Below are positions 23,270 through 32,790 of a stretch of DNA of 64,000 nt, piece by piece. How positions within the stretch are numbered: position 1 is the stretch's first letter; each line of letters begins with the position of its first letter. The position numbers were made by a program, and so were the translations under genes. The stretch spans positions 186,001 to 250,000 of the forward strand of contig CAVYAT010000005.1 of the NCBI GenBank assembly GCA_963766605.1. Direction: 5' to 3'. The DNA comes from AC-49 sp963766605. GTDB lineage: Bacteria; Actinomycetota; Thermoleophilia; Solirubrobacterales; Solirubrobacteraceae. The notes beneath the pieces were generated by a model. That model saw only the letters and a program-made list of their open reading frames with translations. It ran no database searches and was not told where the DNA came from.

Positions 23270-26140
23270 ATGACCCTCCGTCAACGCAACCTCTTCGTCC
23301 TGCTGCTGGTCGCCGGCCTGTTCCTGGCGTCGCTGGCGATCATCTCGCGCAACCCGACGCACGAGGGCCTTGACCTCAAGGGCGGCATCTCGCTCGTCTA
23401 CCAGGCCAAGCCGACCAAGCAGTCGGCGGTCACGCCCGATGCGATCAATCACACGCTCGACATCATGCGCAGCCGCGTCGACCAGCTGGGCGTGGCCGAG
23501 CCGTCGATCTCGAGCCTCGGCTCCAACCAGATCGCCGTCGGCCTGCCGGGCGCCACGAACCAGCGGCGAGCCGAGCAGGAGGTCGGCAAGGTCGCCCAGA
23601 TGTACTTCTACGACTGGGAGGCCAACGTCCTCAACGGCCAGTTGAAGGCGACGCCCAACCAGGCCAACCAGGGCGACGGGTCCACCGCGGTATCGCAGTA
23701 CGAGGCGGTGCGCCTGGCCTCCAAGCGCAAGGCGATGCCCGGCCCGCACACGACGACGAACGGCGTCTGGTACGGCGTCGACTCGAAGTCCGAGAAGGTC
23801 ATCTGCGGCCCCAGCGACACGCACGCCGACGTGGTGGCCGACTGCGACACGGCGCTCAGGCTGCCGCGCAACCGCAACGCGACCGTCACCAGTTACGTGC
23901 CGGTCCGCGAGGGGACGGTGATCGTCCAGGCGCCGGGGACCGCGTCCAACCCGAGCCCCGACGCCTATTACGTCCTCAACGACAACCCGGCCCTGACGGG
24001 CAAGGACATCCGCAACCCCCAGCAGCAGTTCGCCCAGAACGGCCAGCCCGACGTCACGTTCGGCTTCTCCGGGTCCGGCAACAGCATCTGGAGCAGGGTC
24101 ACGAAGAACATCGTCGACCGCGCGCGCAACTCGTCGGTCGCCTGCCAGATCGCCGGCGCCGGATCCGCCGAGCTGGTCCAGAACTGCGCCCAGCACTTCG
24201 CCGTCGTCCTCGACGGCCAGCTGATCACGGTCCCGTACATCGACTACAAGGACAACCCGCAGGGGATCGACTCGTCGATCAACGGCTCGGAGATCAGCGG
24301 CAGCTTCACGATCACGACGGCCCAGAACCTCGCCAACGAGCTCAAGTCCGGCGCGCTGCCGCTGAAGCTGGTGCGGATCTCGAGCTCGTTCGTGTCGGCG
24401 ACGCTCGGCCAGCAGGCCCTGCACCAGGGCCTCGTCGCGGGAATCGTCGGCTTCATCATCGTCGCGCTGTTCCTGCTCATCTACTACCGCGTCCTCGGAC
24501 TGATCGCGGTCGGGGCGCTGATCGTCTACGGCGTCTACTTCTTCGCGCTCGTCAAGCTGATCCCGATCACCCTGACGCTGCCGGGCATCGCCGGCCTGAT
24601 CCTGACGATCGGCGTCGCGGCCGACGCGAACATCGTCATCTTCGAGCGAATAAAGGAAGAGATCCGCGCCGGCAAGTCGATCCCGGCCGGCATCGCGACG
24701 GGCTACAAGCGCGGCATCGCGGCGATCGCCGACGCGAACTTCGTGACCTTCATCACCGCGTTCATCCTGTTCGCCGAGGCCACGGCCGGCGTCAAGGGCT
24801 TCGCGCTCGTGCTGGGCATCGGCACCCTGGTGTCGCTGTTCACCGCCGTGCTGGCGACCCAGGCCGTGCTCGGCACGCTCGGCCAGTCGCGGTTCCTGCG
24901 TTCGCGCCAGGCGCTCGGCGCCGGCGAGAAGCACCACGAGTGGAAGTTCGACTTCATGGGCCACTCGAAGTGGTTCTTCTCGCTGTCGGGCGTGATCCTG
25001 CTCGTCGGCGCGCTGGCCATCGGCGGCAAGGGCCTGAACTTCGGCATCGACTTCAAGTCGGGGACGCGGATCACGGCGAGCTTCGTCAAGGCGACCGACG
25101 AGAACGGCGTGCGCGATGTGCTGTCGGGCCAGGGGCTCGGCGACGCGGAGATCCAGCGCGTCACCAACAACAAGCTCGGCAACAACGCGTTCCAGATCTC
25201 GACCAACTTCCTGTCGTCCGACAAGCAGGCCGCGGTCACGCAGGCGCTCGACAAGAAGCTCGATCTGCGAAGCCCGCCGGAGGCGACGTCGGTCGGGCCG
25301 ACGTTCGGCCAGTCGGTCGCCAACAGCGCGATCAAGGCGATCATCGCCTCGCTGCTGGTCATCTCGATCTATATCGGCCTGAGATTCCAGTGGAAATACG
25401 CGGTGCCGGTGCTGATCGCGCTGATGCACGACCTGCTGATCACGGCAGGTGTGTACTCGCTACTCGGCCGGGAGGTGACGACGTCGACGGTCGCGGCGCT
25501 GCTGACCATCTTGGGTTACTCGCTCTACGACACGATCATCGTGTTCGACCGTGTGCGCGAGAACGTACCGCGGATGCCGCGCGCCGCGTTCTCCCAGATC
25601 GTGAACCGCTCGATGAGCGAGGTGCTGACGCGGTCGCTGGCGACGACGTTCTGCACGCTGCTGCCGGTCGCCGCGCTGCTGCTGTTCGGCGGCGACACGC
25701 TCAAGGACTTCGCGTTCGCGCTGCTGGTCGGGGTCGCGTCGGGCGCCTACTCATCGATCTTCATCGCCTCGCCGGTGCTCACGCACTGGAAGGAGCGCGA
25801 GCCCGCCTACGCCCAGCGCCGCGCGAGGATCATGGCCGAGCACGACGGCGTGCTACCCCCGTACGCGGTGGCCAGCGACGGCTCGGCGATCGAGGTCGCG
25901 CCGGCGCCGCGCAAGCAGCGCCGCTCGATCCTCGCGCCCGAGGTGCCCGGAGCGACGGTCGGCGCCGGTGAGTTCGCCGAGATGGTGCGCGGAATCAAGG
26001 AGGAGCCGCGCTCGGCGACCGCGACCGCGGCCGACGCGAGCGCCGATGCCAACCCGGAGGACCTCGTGCTCAAGGACGACAAGAACAAGAAGCCCAAGCA
26101 ACGCAAGCCGCGCAACACACGTCACGGAAGGCCACGGTGA
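23270..26140 (+). CDS. secDF: Protein translocase subunit SecDF (fused)
   Basis: 956 residues, SecD and SecF joined in one chain. The SecD half has one N-terminal span, GLDLKGGISLVYQ, a P1 region of about 290 residues with extra insertions, then five spans including GLILTIGVAADANIVIFERI. The SecF half starts near residue 560 with FNFG-like GLNFGIDFKSGTRITASF and repeats six spans including LTILGYSLYDTIIVFDRVRE. The conserved Asp in the spans that carry protons is in VAADANIV and YSLYDTIIVF. The long lysine-rich tail after residue 840 is poorly conserved. It pulls exported proteins through SecYEG using the proton gradient. Fusion is less common in actinobacteria than separate genes. Confidence 0.93.
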   Translation: MTLRQRNLFVLLLVAGLFLASLAIISRNPTHEGLDLKGGISLVYQAKPTKQSAVTPDAINHTLDIMRSRVDQLGVAEPSISSLGSNQIAVGLPGATNQRRAEQEVGKVAQMYFYDWEANVLNGQLKATPNQANQGDGSTAVSQYEAVRLASKRKAMPGPHTTTNGVWYGVDSKSEKVICGPSDTHADVVADCDTALRLPRNRNATVTSYVPVREGTVIVQAPGTASNPSPDAYYVLNDNPALTGKDIRNPQQQFAQNGQPDVTFGFSGSGNSIWSRVTKNIVDRARNSSVACQIAGAGSAELVQNCAQHFAVVLDGQLITVPYIDYKDNPQGIDSSINGSEISGSFTITTAQNLANELKSGALPLKLVRISSSFVSATLGQQALHQGLVAGIVGFIIVALFLLIYYRVLGLIAVGALIVYGVYFFALVKLIPITLTLPGIAGLILTIGVAADANIVIFERIKEEIRAGKSIPAGIATGYKRGIAAIADANFVTFITAFILFAEATAGVKGFALVLGIGTLVSLFTAVLATQAVLGTLGQSRFLRSRQALGAGEKHHEWKFDFMGHSKWFFSLSGVILLVGALAIGGKGLNFGIDFKSGTRITASFVKATDENGVRDVLSGQGLGDAEIQRVTNNKLGNNAFQISTNFLSSDKQAAVTQALDKKLDLRSPPEATSVGPTFGQSVANSAIKAIIASLLVISIYIGLRFQWKYAVPVLIALMHDLLITAGVYSLLGREVTTSTVAALLTILGYSLYDTIIVFDRVRENVPRMPRAAFSQIVNRSMSEVLTRSLATTFCTLLPVAALLLFGGDTLKDFAFALLVGVASGAYSSIFIASPVLTHWKEREPAYAQRRARIMAEHDGVLPPYAVASDGSAIEVAPAPRKQRRSILAPEVPGATVGAGEFAEMVRGIKEEPRSATATAADASADANPEDLVLKDDKNKKPKQRKPRNTRHGRPR

Positions 26141-26147
26141 CCCGCTG

Positions 26148-26438
26148 ATGGGCATGCTCGCCTGGATCATGATGGGACTGGCCCTGTGGCATTTCACGAT
26201 CTGGCTGCCCGACCACTTCTGGGGCGGCATCGTCGGCGCGTTCTGCGGGGCCCTGTTCGGCGCCGTGATCTTCGGGCTGATCATCAACGGCGGCACCGTC
26301 CCGGGCCAGCACGACACGACGCTCACGACGGCGCTCGAGGCGATCCCCGGTGCGCTGATCGGAATGGGGCTCGTGTACGCCGTCGGCGCGCGCCAGGCGC
26401 GCGCCAAGGTCGCTCCGCGCTCAGCGTCGGGCGTCTAG
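26148..26438 (+). CDS. Small membrane protein
   Basis: 96 residues from the ATG at 26148, seven bases after secDF. It has three hydrophobic segments (LAWIMMGLALWHFTIW, GIVGAFCGALFGAVIFGLI, IPGALIGMGLVYAVG) and little else. It resembles small actinobacterial three-span proteins of the GlsB/YmgE type only in build, not by motif. Likely co-transcribed with secDF. Its TAG stop shares the palindrome CTAG with the convergent stop of the HAD-like gene. Confidence 0.6.
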   Translation: MGMLAWIMMGLALWHFTIWLPDHFWGGIVGAFCGALFGAVIFGLIINGGTVPGQHDTTLTTALEAIPGALIGMGLVYAVGARQARAKVAPRSASGV

Positions 26439-26923
26439 AAGCCGTCGAGAGTCGCAGCCCACGCCTCGAGCTGCTCGACGTGCTCGTCGAGCAGACCGGT
26501 CCGCGGGTCGGTGGCGACGAGCAGGCCCGGGCCGTCGCGCTGGGCCAGCCAGTCCGAGCAGCGCTCGTCGTGGCGATCGTCGATCCACGCCAGCGCGCGG
26601 GCCGGCCCGGCGAACGCGTCGATCGCGTCGAGCTTCCAGTGCTGCCCCTTGCGGGCGGTGCCCTGGCCGAACTCGATGTGCGGCCAGCCGCCGGGCAGCC
26701 CGAGCAGGTGGGGGAGGTTCATCTCGGCGCGGTCCTCCCAGCCCGAGCACCACACGCACTCGAACGTGTCGCTGAGGCGGATCACGCGCTGCGCCGCGTC
26801 GCGGGACAGGTAGTGCGGCACGCCCTCGATCAGCGCCGGGACGCCGGGCGGCGGGTCGGCGCGGTCAAATCCGAACAGCGAGATGACGCCGTCGATGTCG
26901 AGCAGCAGCAGCGGGCGGTCCAT
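26435..26923 (-). CDS. HAD-like hydrolase domain protein
   Basis: 162 residues from the ATG at 26923; a GTG at 26935 would add four residues. Motif I is LLLDIDGVISLF, where the Asp-x-Asp nucleophile pair sits, and the family's Trp-Cys-Ser-Gly-Trp-Glu segment (CVWCSGWEDRAEMN) and ALAWIDDRHDERC match a group of actinobacterial HAD domain proteins. The enzyme class would be phosphatase-like, but the substrate is unknown. It is convergent with the small membrane gene and divergent from recJ. Confidence 0.75.
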   Translation of the reverse strand: MDRPLLLLDIDGVISLFGFDRADPPPGVPALIEGVPHYLSRDAAQRVIRLSDTFECVWCSGWEDRAEMNLPHLLGLPGGWPHIEFGQGTARKGQHWKLDAIDAFAGPARALAWIDDRHDERCSDWLAQRDGPGLLVATDPRTGLLDEHVEQLEAWAATLDGF

Positions 26924-26964
26924 GACGGCGTGCACCGTAGCCGTTTCTGTCCGGGCGTTCGCGC

Positions 26965-29349
26965 ATGCTCGGTCACGTGGACGCGCGCCTCGAGATCCCG
27001 CCCTGCCCGCCGGCCGAGGTGCTCGCGCTCGAGCGCGCGCTGGGCTGCAGCTCGGCGCTCGGGCAGGTGCTGGTTCGCCGCGGCCTTCACGATCCGGAGG
27101 CCGCGCGGGCGTTCCTGGCCGCCCGCGACGAGCACGACCCCGCTCTGTTCGCCGGGATCGACGAGGCCGCGGAGCTCATTGCCACCCACGTGGCGGCCGG
27201 CACGCGGATCACCGTCCACGGCGACTACGACGTCGACGGGGTCGCCTCGACGGCGATCCTCGTCCGCGCCCTGCGGTCGCTCGGCGCCGACGTCGACTCC
27301 TACCTGCCGAGCCGTACCGAGGACGGCTACGGCCTGTCGATGCACACGATCGACCGGCTGCTCGCGCGCGGCACGAAGCTGCTCGTCACCGTCGACTGTG
27401 CGATCACCGCGGTCGAGGAGGTGGCGGCCGCGCGCGCGGCAGGGATCGACGTCGTCGTGACCGACCACCACACGCCGCGCGCCGACGGCGTGCTGCCCGA
27501 CGCGCCGATCGTCCATCCGCGCGTCGGCGGCTACCCGTGCCCCGACCTGTGCGCGGCGGCCGTCGCCCACAAGCTCGCGCTCGTGCTCGGCGCCCCGACC
27601 GCCCGCGAGGATCTCGACCTGGTCGCCCTGGCCACGGTCGCCGACTGCGTGCCGCTGCTCGGCGAGAACCGCCGCCTCGTGCGTGCCGGGCTGGCCGCGC
27701 TGCGCGCGACGCGCAAGCCCGGCCTGCGGGCGCTGATGGAGGTCGCGGGGGTCGAGCCGGGCGCGGTCGATGCGCGCACGATCGGCTTTCGCCTGGCGCC
27801 GCGGATCAACGCGGCCGGGCGCCTGCACCGGGCCGACGCCGGCCTCGAGCTGCTGCTGACCGAGAATCGCGCGCGCGCCGACGAGATCGCTCCCGAGCTC
27901 GACGACGCCAACACCCAGCGCCGCCACGTCGAGCAGCGGATCCTGTTCGAGGCCGAGGCCCAGGTCGCCCAGATGGCCGACCGGCCCGCGTACGTGCTCG
28001 CCGGGGCAGGCTGGCATCCGGGCGTGATCGGAATCGTCGCCTCGCGGATCGCCGAGCGCCATCATCGCCCGGCCGTGCTGATCGCGCTGCCCGGCGGCGA
28101 CGCCCCCGGGACCGCCTCGGGGCGTTCGATCCCCGCGTTTGACCTGCTGGACGGCCTCGACGCCTGCGCCGAGCACCTGATTCGCCATGGCGGCCATCGC
28201 GCCGCCGCCGGAGCGACCATCGCCCCGGCCCAGGTCGACGCGTTTCGCAGCGCATTTGAGTCCCATGCGGCCTCGGTCCTGGCGCCGGAGGACCTCGTCG
28301 CCGTCGAGCGCGTCGACGCGGTCGTCGGCGGCGGCGAGCTCGGCCTCGCGCTGGCCGAGGAGCTCGAACGCCTGGCGCCCTTCGGCCAGGGCAATCCCGA
28401 GGTGTCGCTGCTGGTCAGCGCGGCGCGGCTCGTCGACGCGCGGGCGATCGGCGAGGGCAAGCACGTGCGCTTCACCGTCGAGTCGGGCGAGGCGCGCGCG
28501 TCGGCGGTCGCGTTCGGCACCCCGCGGCTGCCACCGGGCGCCGCCGACGGCCTCGACGCGACGTTCCGGCTCGAGCTCAACGAGTACCGCGGCGCCGTCG
28601 GGCCTCGGCTCGTGCTGCGCCACGCGCTGGCGCCACGCGGCGGCGCGATCGAGCTCGTGGGGGAGCCGACCACCGCGTTGCAGCGCGCACTCGCCGAGCT
28701 CGACGCCGACCTCGAACCGCTCGCGCTGCCGGTCGACGCGATGAGCGACCGGGTCCTCGACCGTCGCGGCCACGGCCTGGCCGGGACGCTATCGGCCGTC
28801 GTCGCCTCGGGTGAGCCGGTCCTGGCGATCGGCGCCGACGCGCCACGCTGGGCGGCGGCGCTTCACGGGCGCATCGGCGGCTTCGCCATCGCGTCGTGGC
28901 TCGCGCTGGCACGCGACCCGGCCCTCGCGGCGCCCTACGCTCATCTCGTCGCTCTGGACCCGCCGCCGACCCCACGGGCGCAGGCGTTGCTCGCATCGTG
29001 CTCGAATGGTCGTTTGGCCCATCTGGCCTGGGGCTCGGCCGAGGTACCCTTAGCTCTCCATGTCCACGAGTTCGCCTACGACCTATCCGAGCCACTGCGT
29101 GGGCTGTACCGCGCACTGCGCGGCGATCCCGCGGCTGCGCTGCACGGCGACGCGGCGCGCGGCGGCCGGCTACTGCGCGTGCTCGACGAGCTCGGGCTGG
29201 TGCAACTCGACCGCGAGACGCTCCAGGCGATCGTGGTCGATGGTGCGCCGCGGACCGAGCTCGAGCGCTCGCAGGCGTTCTGCGCCTACCGCACGAGCCT
29301 CGAGGAGGGCCGCGAGTGGCTGACGAGCGCGACAAGACAGGCCGCGTAG
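26965..29349 (+). CDS. recJ: Single-stranded-DNA exonuclease RecJ
   Basis: 794 residues from the ATG at 26965. The DHH core is clear: HGDYDVDGVASTAILVRAL near residue 86, VTVDCAI, the DHH motif in VVTDHHTPR, LVALATVADCVPL and the DHHA1 segment with GGHRAAAGATI. An OB-fold follows (FGQGNPEVSLLVSA). The last 250 residues are an additional, less conserved region not present in E. coli RecJ. A 5'-3' exonuclease on single-stranded DNA for recombination and mismatch repair. Its 3' end overlaps the rel start by 34 bases. Confidence 0.93.
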   Translation: MLGHVDARLEIPPCPPAEVLALERALGCSSALGQVLVRRGLHDPEAARAFLAARDEHDPALFAGIDEAAELIATHVAAGTRITVHGDYDVDGVASTAILVRALRSLGADVDSYLPSRTEDGYGLSMHTIDRLLARGTKLLVTVDCAITAVEEVAAARAAGIDVVVTDHHTPRADGVLPDAPIVHPRVGGYPCPDLCAAAVAHKLALVLGAPTAREDLDLVALATVADCVPLLGENRRLVRAGLAALRATRKPGLRALMEVAGVEPGAVDARTIGFRLAPRINAAGRLHRADAGLELLLTENRARADEIAPELDDANTQRRHVEQRILFEAEAQVAQMADRPAYVLAGAGWHPGVIGIVASRIAERHHRPAVLIALPGGDAPGTASGRSIPAFDLLDGLDACAEHLIRHGGHRAAAGATIAPAQVDAFRSAFESHAASVLAPEDLVAVERVDAVVGGGELGLALAEELERLAPFGQGNPEVSLLVSAARLVDARAIGEGKHVRFTVESGEARASAVAFGTPRLPPGAADGLDATFRLELNEYRGAVGPRLVLRHALAPRGGAIELVGEPTTALQRALAELDADLEPLALPVDAMSDRVLDRRGHGLAGTLSAVVASGEPVLAIGADAPRWAAALHGRIGGFAIASWLALARDPALAAPYAHLVALDPPPTPRAQALLASCSNGRLAHLAWGSAEVPLALHVHEFAYDLSEPLRGLYRALRGDPAAALHGDAARGGRLLRVLDELGLVQLDRETLQAIVVDGAPRTELERSQAFCAYRTSLEEGREWLTSATRQAA

Positions 29350-31709
29350 AGCCGGCCCCCGGCGGATCGCCGGCCCCGGCGGCGACGTTCCCGCGTCCCG
29401 CCCTGCTGGACCGCGCGCCGGTCGGCGTCGCCGAGCACCCGGGCACGACGCTGCCCGAGCTCGACACCGACGGCGACCTCACGGCGTCCGAGCGCCGGCT
29501 GCTGGCCGACCTGTTCGCGATCGTCGAGGAGCACTCGGGCGACGCTGCGGTGCGAATCCGCCGCGAGCCGGTCCGCGACGCGTTCGTGTTCGCCTGCGAG
29601 CACCACGCCGACCAGCGGCGCAAGTCCGGCGAGGATTTCATCGTCCACCCGGTCGGCGTGGCCAAGATCTGCGCCGGCATGCGCCTCGACACCGAGACGA
29701 TCGTCGCCGCGCTGCTGCACGACACGGTCGAGGACACCACCGCGTCGCTCGACGAGGTCCGCGAGAAGTTCGGCGACGAGGTCGCGGGCCTGGTCGACGG
29801 CGTGACGAAGCTCACCGGGATCACGTTCCAGTCGCGCGACGAGGCGCAGGCCGAGAACTACCGCAAGATGATGGTCGCGATGGCCACGGACATCCGGGTC
29901 ATCCTGATCAAGCTCGCCGACCGCCTGCACAACATGCGCACGATCGACGCGCTGCCCAAGCAGAAGCAGATCGACAAGGCCAAGGAGACCCTGGAGATCT
30001 ACGCGCCGATCGCCCACCGGCTCGGCATCCACGCGATCAAGTGGGAGCTCGAGGACCTCGCCTTCGCGTCGCTGCACCCGCGCAAGTACCAGGAGATCAA
30101 GGGGCTGGTCAACCAGCAGCGCGACGAGCGCGAGGTCTACGTCACGCAGGCCGGCGAGTACCTGCTGGCCGAGCTGCGCTCACTGGGCATCGAGGCCCAG
30201 ATGTCCGGCCGCGCCAAGCACTTCTACTCGATCTACTCGAAGATGACCAAGCGCGGCCGCGAGTTCAACGAGATCTACGACCTCACGGCGATGCGGGTGA
30301 TCGTCGACTCGGTCAAGGACTGCTACGGCGCCGTCGGCGTCGTGCACTCGCTGTGGAAGCCGCTGCCCGGGCGCTTCAAGGACTTCATCGCGATGCCCAA
30401 GTTCAACATGTACCAGTCGCTGCACACGACGGTCATCGGGCCCGAGGGGCGGCCGCTGGAGATCCAGATCCGCACGCGGGACATGCACGACATGGCCGAG
30501 TTCGGCGTCGCCGCCCACTGGATCTACAAGCAGGACCCGGGCGCCACCCAGCCCGCCGCCGCGGCCCAGGAGGGCGACGCCAAGCTGCACTGGCTGCGCT
30601 CGATGCTCGACTGGCAGAACGACCTGTCGGACCCGGCCGAGTTCATGGAGACGCTGAAGGTCGACCTGTTCGACGAGGAGGTCTACGTCTTCACGCCCAA
30701 GGGCGAGGTCAAGTCGCTGGCCGCCGGCGCGACGCCGCTGGACTTCGCCTACGAGGTGCACACCGAGATCGGGCACCGCTGCGTCGGCGCGAAGGTCAAC
30801 GGCAAGATGGTGCCGCTGCACTACGAGCTCAAGAGCGGCGACATCGTCGAGGTGATGACGGCCAACCGCGACCGGGGCCCGTCGCGTGACTGGCTGGCGC
30901 TCGTCAAGACGACCCGCGCACGCAACAAGATCAAGCAGTGGTTCAAGCAGGAGTCGCGCCAGGACACCGAGCACTCGGGGCGCACGCTGCTGCAGGAGGC
31001 ACTCAACAAGGCCGGGCTGCCGGCGCAGAAGATCACCGGCTCGCCGCTGCTGGCCGACGTGATCCGCGAGATGGGCTTCCGCAAGGCCGACGACTTCTAC
31101 ATCGCGCTCGGCGGGGCGAAGATCTCGACCAAGACCGTCGTCAGCAAGATCCTCCAGCGCCTCAAGCAGGGCGAGGCCGCGGAGGTGACCGAGACCGCGG
31201 CCGACCAGCTCGTGTCGACGCGCCGTGCGAGCCGCCAGCCGACCGGCACTGCGACGAGCTACGGGATCAAGGTCCAGGGCGTCGACGACGTGATGCTGCG
31301 GATGGCCAAGTGCTGTCGCCCGGTGCCCGGCGACCCGATCGTCGGCTACGTGTCGCTCGGCCGCGGCATCACGATCCACCGTGATGACTGCCCGAACACC
31401 GCCGCGCTGCGCAAGGATCCGGAGCGGTTCGTGTCGGTGCGCTGGGAGGGCGAGCACGAGACCGCGTTCAAGGTCGAGCTCCAGGTCGACGGCTGGGACC
31501 GCCACCGGCTGCTCGAGGACCTCTCGCGCACGTTCGCCGAGGCCGGCATCAACATCGTCGAGGCCCGCTGCATCGTCTCCAAGCCGATGGTCCAGAACCG
31601 CTTCGTCGTCGAGGTCGCCGACACCCAGATCCTCAAGGCGACGGTCGGCCGGCTGCGCAACATCGACGGCGTCTTCGACGCCTACCGTGTCACCCCCGGC
31701 GCCGGCTAG
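29316..31709 (+). CDS. rel: Bifunctional (p)ppGpp synthetase/hydrolase
   Basis: 797 residues from a GTG at 29316, chosen because GAGGAGG lies 8 bases upstream; it starts inside recJ. The HD hydrolase domain has HHADQRRKSGEDFIVHP and AALLHDTVEDT, both active residues kept. The synthetase has MSGRAKHFYSIYSKM and RFKDFIAMPKFNMYQSLHT. A TGS domain (EEVYVFTPKGEVKSLAAGAT), a helical zinc-finger region (MRMAKCCRPVPGDPIVGYV) and a C-terminal ACT domain (DRHRLLEDLSRTFAEAGIN) follow. Both catalytic halves look active, the usual form in Gram-positive bacteria. It makes and removes the alarmone of the stringent response at the ribosome. Confidence 0.95.
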   Translation: MADERDKTGRVEPAPGGSPAPAATFPRPALLDRAPVGVAEHPGTTLPELDTDGDLTASERRLLADLFAIVEEHSGDAAVRIRREPVRDAFVFACEHHADQRRKSGEDFIVHPVGVAKICAGMRLDTETIVAALLHDTVEDTTASLDEVREKFGDEVAGLVDGVTKLTGITFQSRDEAQAENYRKMMVAMATDIRVILIKLADRLHNMRTIDALPKQKQIDKAKETLEIYAPIAHRLGIHAIKWELEDLAFASLHPRKYQEIKGLVNQQRDEREVYVTQAGEYLLAELRSLGIEAQMSGRAKHFYSIYSKMTKRGREFNEIYDLTAMRVIVDSVKDCYGAVGVVHSLWKPLPGRFKDFIAMPKFNMYQSLHTTVIGPEGRPLEIQIRTRDMHDMAEFGVAAHWIYKQDPGATQPAAAAQEGDAKLHWLRSMLDWQNDLSDPAEFMETLKVDLFDEEVYVFTPKGEVKSLAAGATPLDFAYEVHTEIGHRCVGAKVNGKMVPLHYELKSGDIVEVMTANRDRGPSRDWLALVKTTRARNKIKQWFKQESRQDTEHSGRTLLQEALNKAGLPAQKITGSPLLADVIREMGFRKADDFYIALGGAKISTKTVVSKILQRLKQGEAAEVTETAADQLVSTRRASRQPTGTATSYGIKVQGVDDVMLRMAKCCRPVPGDPIVGYVSLGRGITIHRDDCPNTAALRKDPERFVSVRWEGEHETAFKVELQVDGWDRHRLLEDLSRTFAEAGINIVEARCIVSKPMVQNRFVVEVADTQILKATVGRLRNIDGVFDAYRVTPGAG

Positions 31710-31713
31710 GACC

Positions 31714-32697
31714 CTAGGACACGACCCGCAGCCGGCGCGGGTCCAGCGAGAAGCGGGCCTCGGTCGGGGCGCCGATGTAGTCGCCGTCGACCTGGAGGTC
31801 GATCGGGCGGTCGTCGACGGAGCGGATGACGATCTCGCGGACGTCGGAGAAGGCGTCGACGCCGCGCGACTTGACGACCCGCGAACGCGACGACAGCAGC
31901 CGGTAGATGATGCTCGGCATCAGCGTCGGGGTCGAGCGCCGCAGGATCACGCCGGCCAACGTCCCCGAGTCCAGCGACACCCCCTCGGCGACGAAGATCT
32001 CGCGGCCCTTGAAGTAGGTGTACGGGTCGCTGTTCTGCACCAGCGCCGTGACCCCCGACAGGCGCGTGCCGTCGGGCAGGACGGCTTCCATGCGCGGCGG
32101 GTGCAGCACGTAGCGGCGGTTGAAGATCGACAGGCCGGCCCACGCGAAGTAGTAGGGCCCGAGCCGCGATTTCAGCCGCGGGTGGCGGTCGACACGCTCG
32201 ACGACGCTGGCGTCCAGGCCATAGCCGGCCGAGAACGTGAACGCGCGCCCGTTGACCGACGCGAGGTCGACCGACCGCGGGCGGAAGTCGTCGGCCACGC
32301 CGAGCAGGTGCTCGGTCGCGTCGACGATGTCGTTGGGGATCCCGAGCATCCGGCAGAAGACGTTGGTCGACCCGCCGGGCAGGCACGTGAGCGGGGTGGA
32401 GGACCCGGCCAGCCCGTTGGCGACCTCGTTCAGCGTCCCGTCGCCGCCGAACGCGACGACGATGTCGTAGCCCTCCTGCGCGGCCTCGCGGGCCAGCGCC
32501 GTGGCGTGGTCGCGGGCCTTGGTGTCGATCGCCTCGACGTCGTAGCGGCCCTGCAGCGCGTACACGACAAGGTTGCGCAGCCGATCGGAGACCGTCGTCG
32601 CGTAGGGGTTGACGACGACCAGCATCCGCTTGCGCGGCGCGGATGCAGGCGCGACCGACAGCTCGGCCAGCCGTTGCAGCGACTCAAGCGGGACCAT
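31714..32697 (-). CDS. Diacylglycerol/lipid kinase
   Basis: 327 residues from the ATG at 32697. It begins with a short helix, then RMLVVVNPYATTVSDRLRN, and carries the diacylglycerol kinase-catalytic motif AFGGDGTLNEVANGLAG with a phosphate loop and PGGSTNVFCRMLGIP. A C-terminal beta domain includes DGDYIGAPTEARFSLDP. It is a lipid-kinase (DagK/YegS/BmrU class) acting on membrane lipids such as diacylglycerol. It converges with rel, with four bases between the stops. Confidence 0.9.
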   Translation of the reverse strand: MVPLESLQRLAELSVAPASAPRKRMLVVVNPYATTVSDRLRNLVVYALQGRYDVEAIDTKARDHATALAREAAQEGYDIVVAFGGDGTLNEVANGLAGSSTPLTCLPGGSTNVFCRMLGIPNDIVDATEHLLGVADDFRPRSVDLASVNGRAFTFSAGYGLDASVVERVDRHPRLKSRLGPYYFAWAGLSIFNRRYVLHPPRMEAVLPDGTRLSGVTALVQNSDPYTYFKGREIFVAEGVSLDSGTLAGVILRRSTPTLMPSIIYRLLSSRSRVVKSRGVDAFSDVREIVIRSVDDRPIDLQVDGDYIGAPTEARFSLDPRRLRVVS

Positions 32698-32790
32698 TCG
32701 CCTGCATCACAGCATGAATCGCGGCGCGCCGCCCGTGTGCGGCGGCCGCGAGGACGACCCGCAGGTCGCCCTCGCGTCGCCGCTGACGCG

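Noticed and set aside
23195..25429. A 744-codon open frame antisense to secDF
   Set aside because: Arg/Asp-rich translation with no domain pattern; SecDF explains the region.
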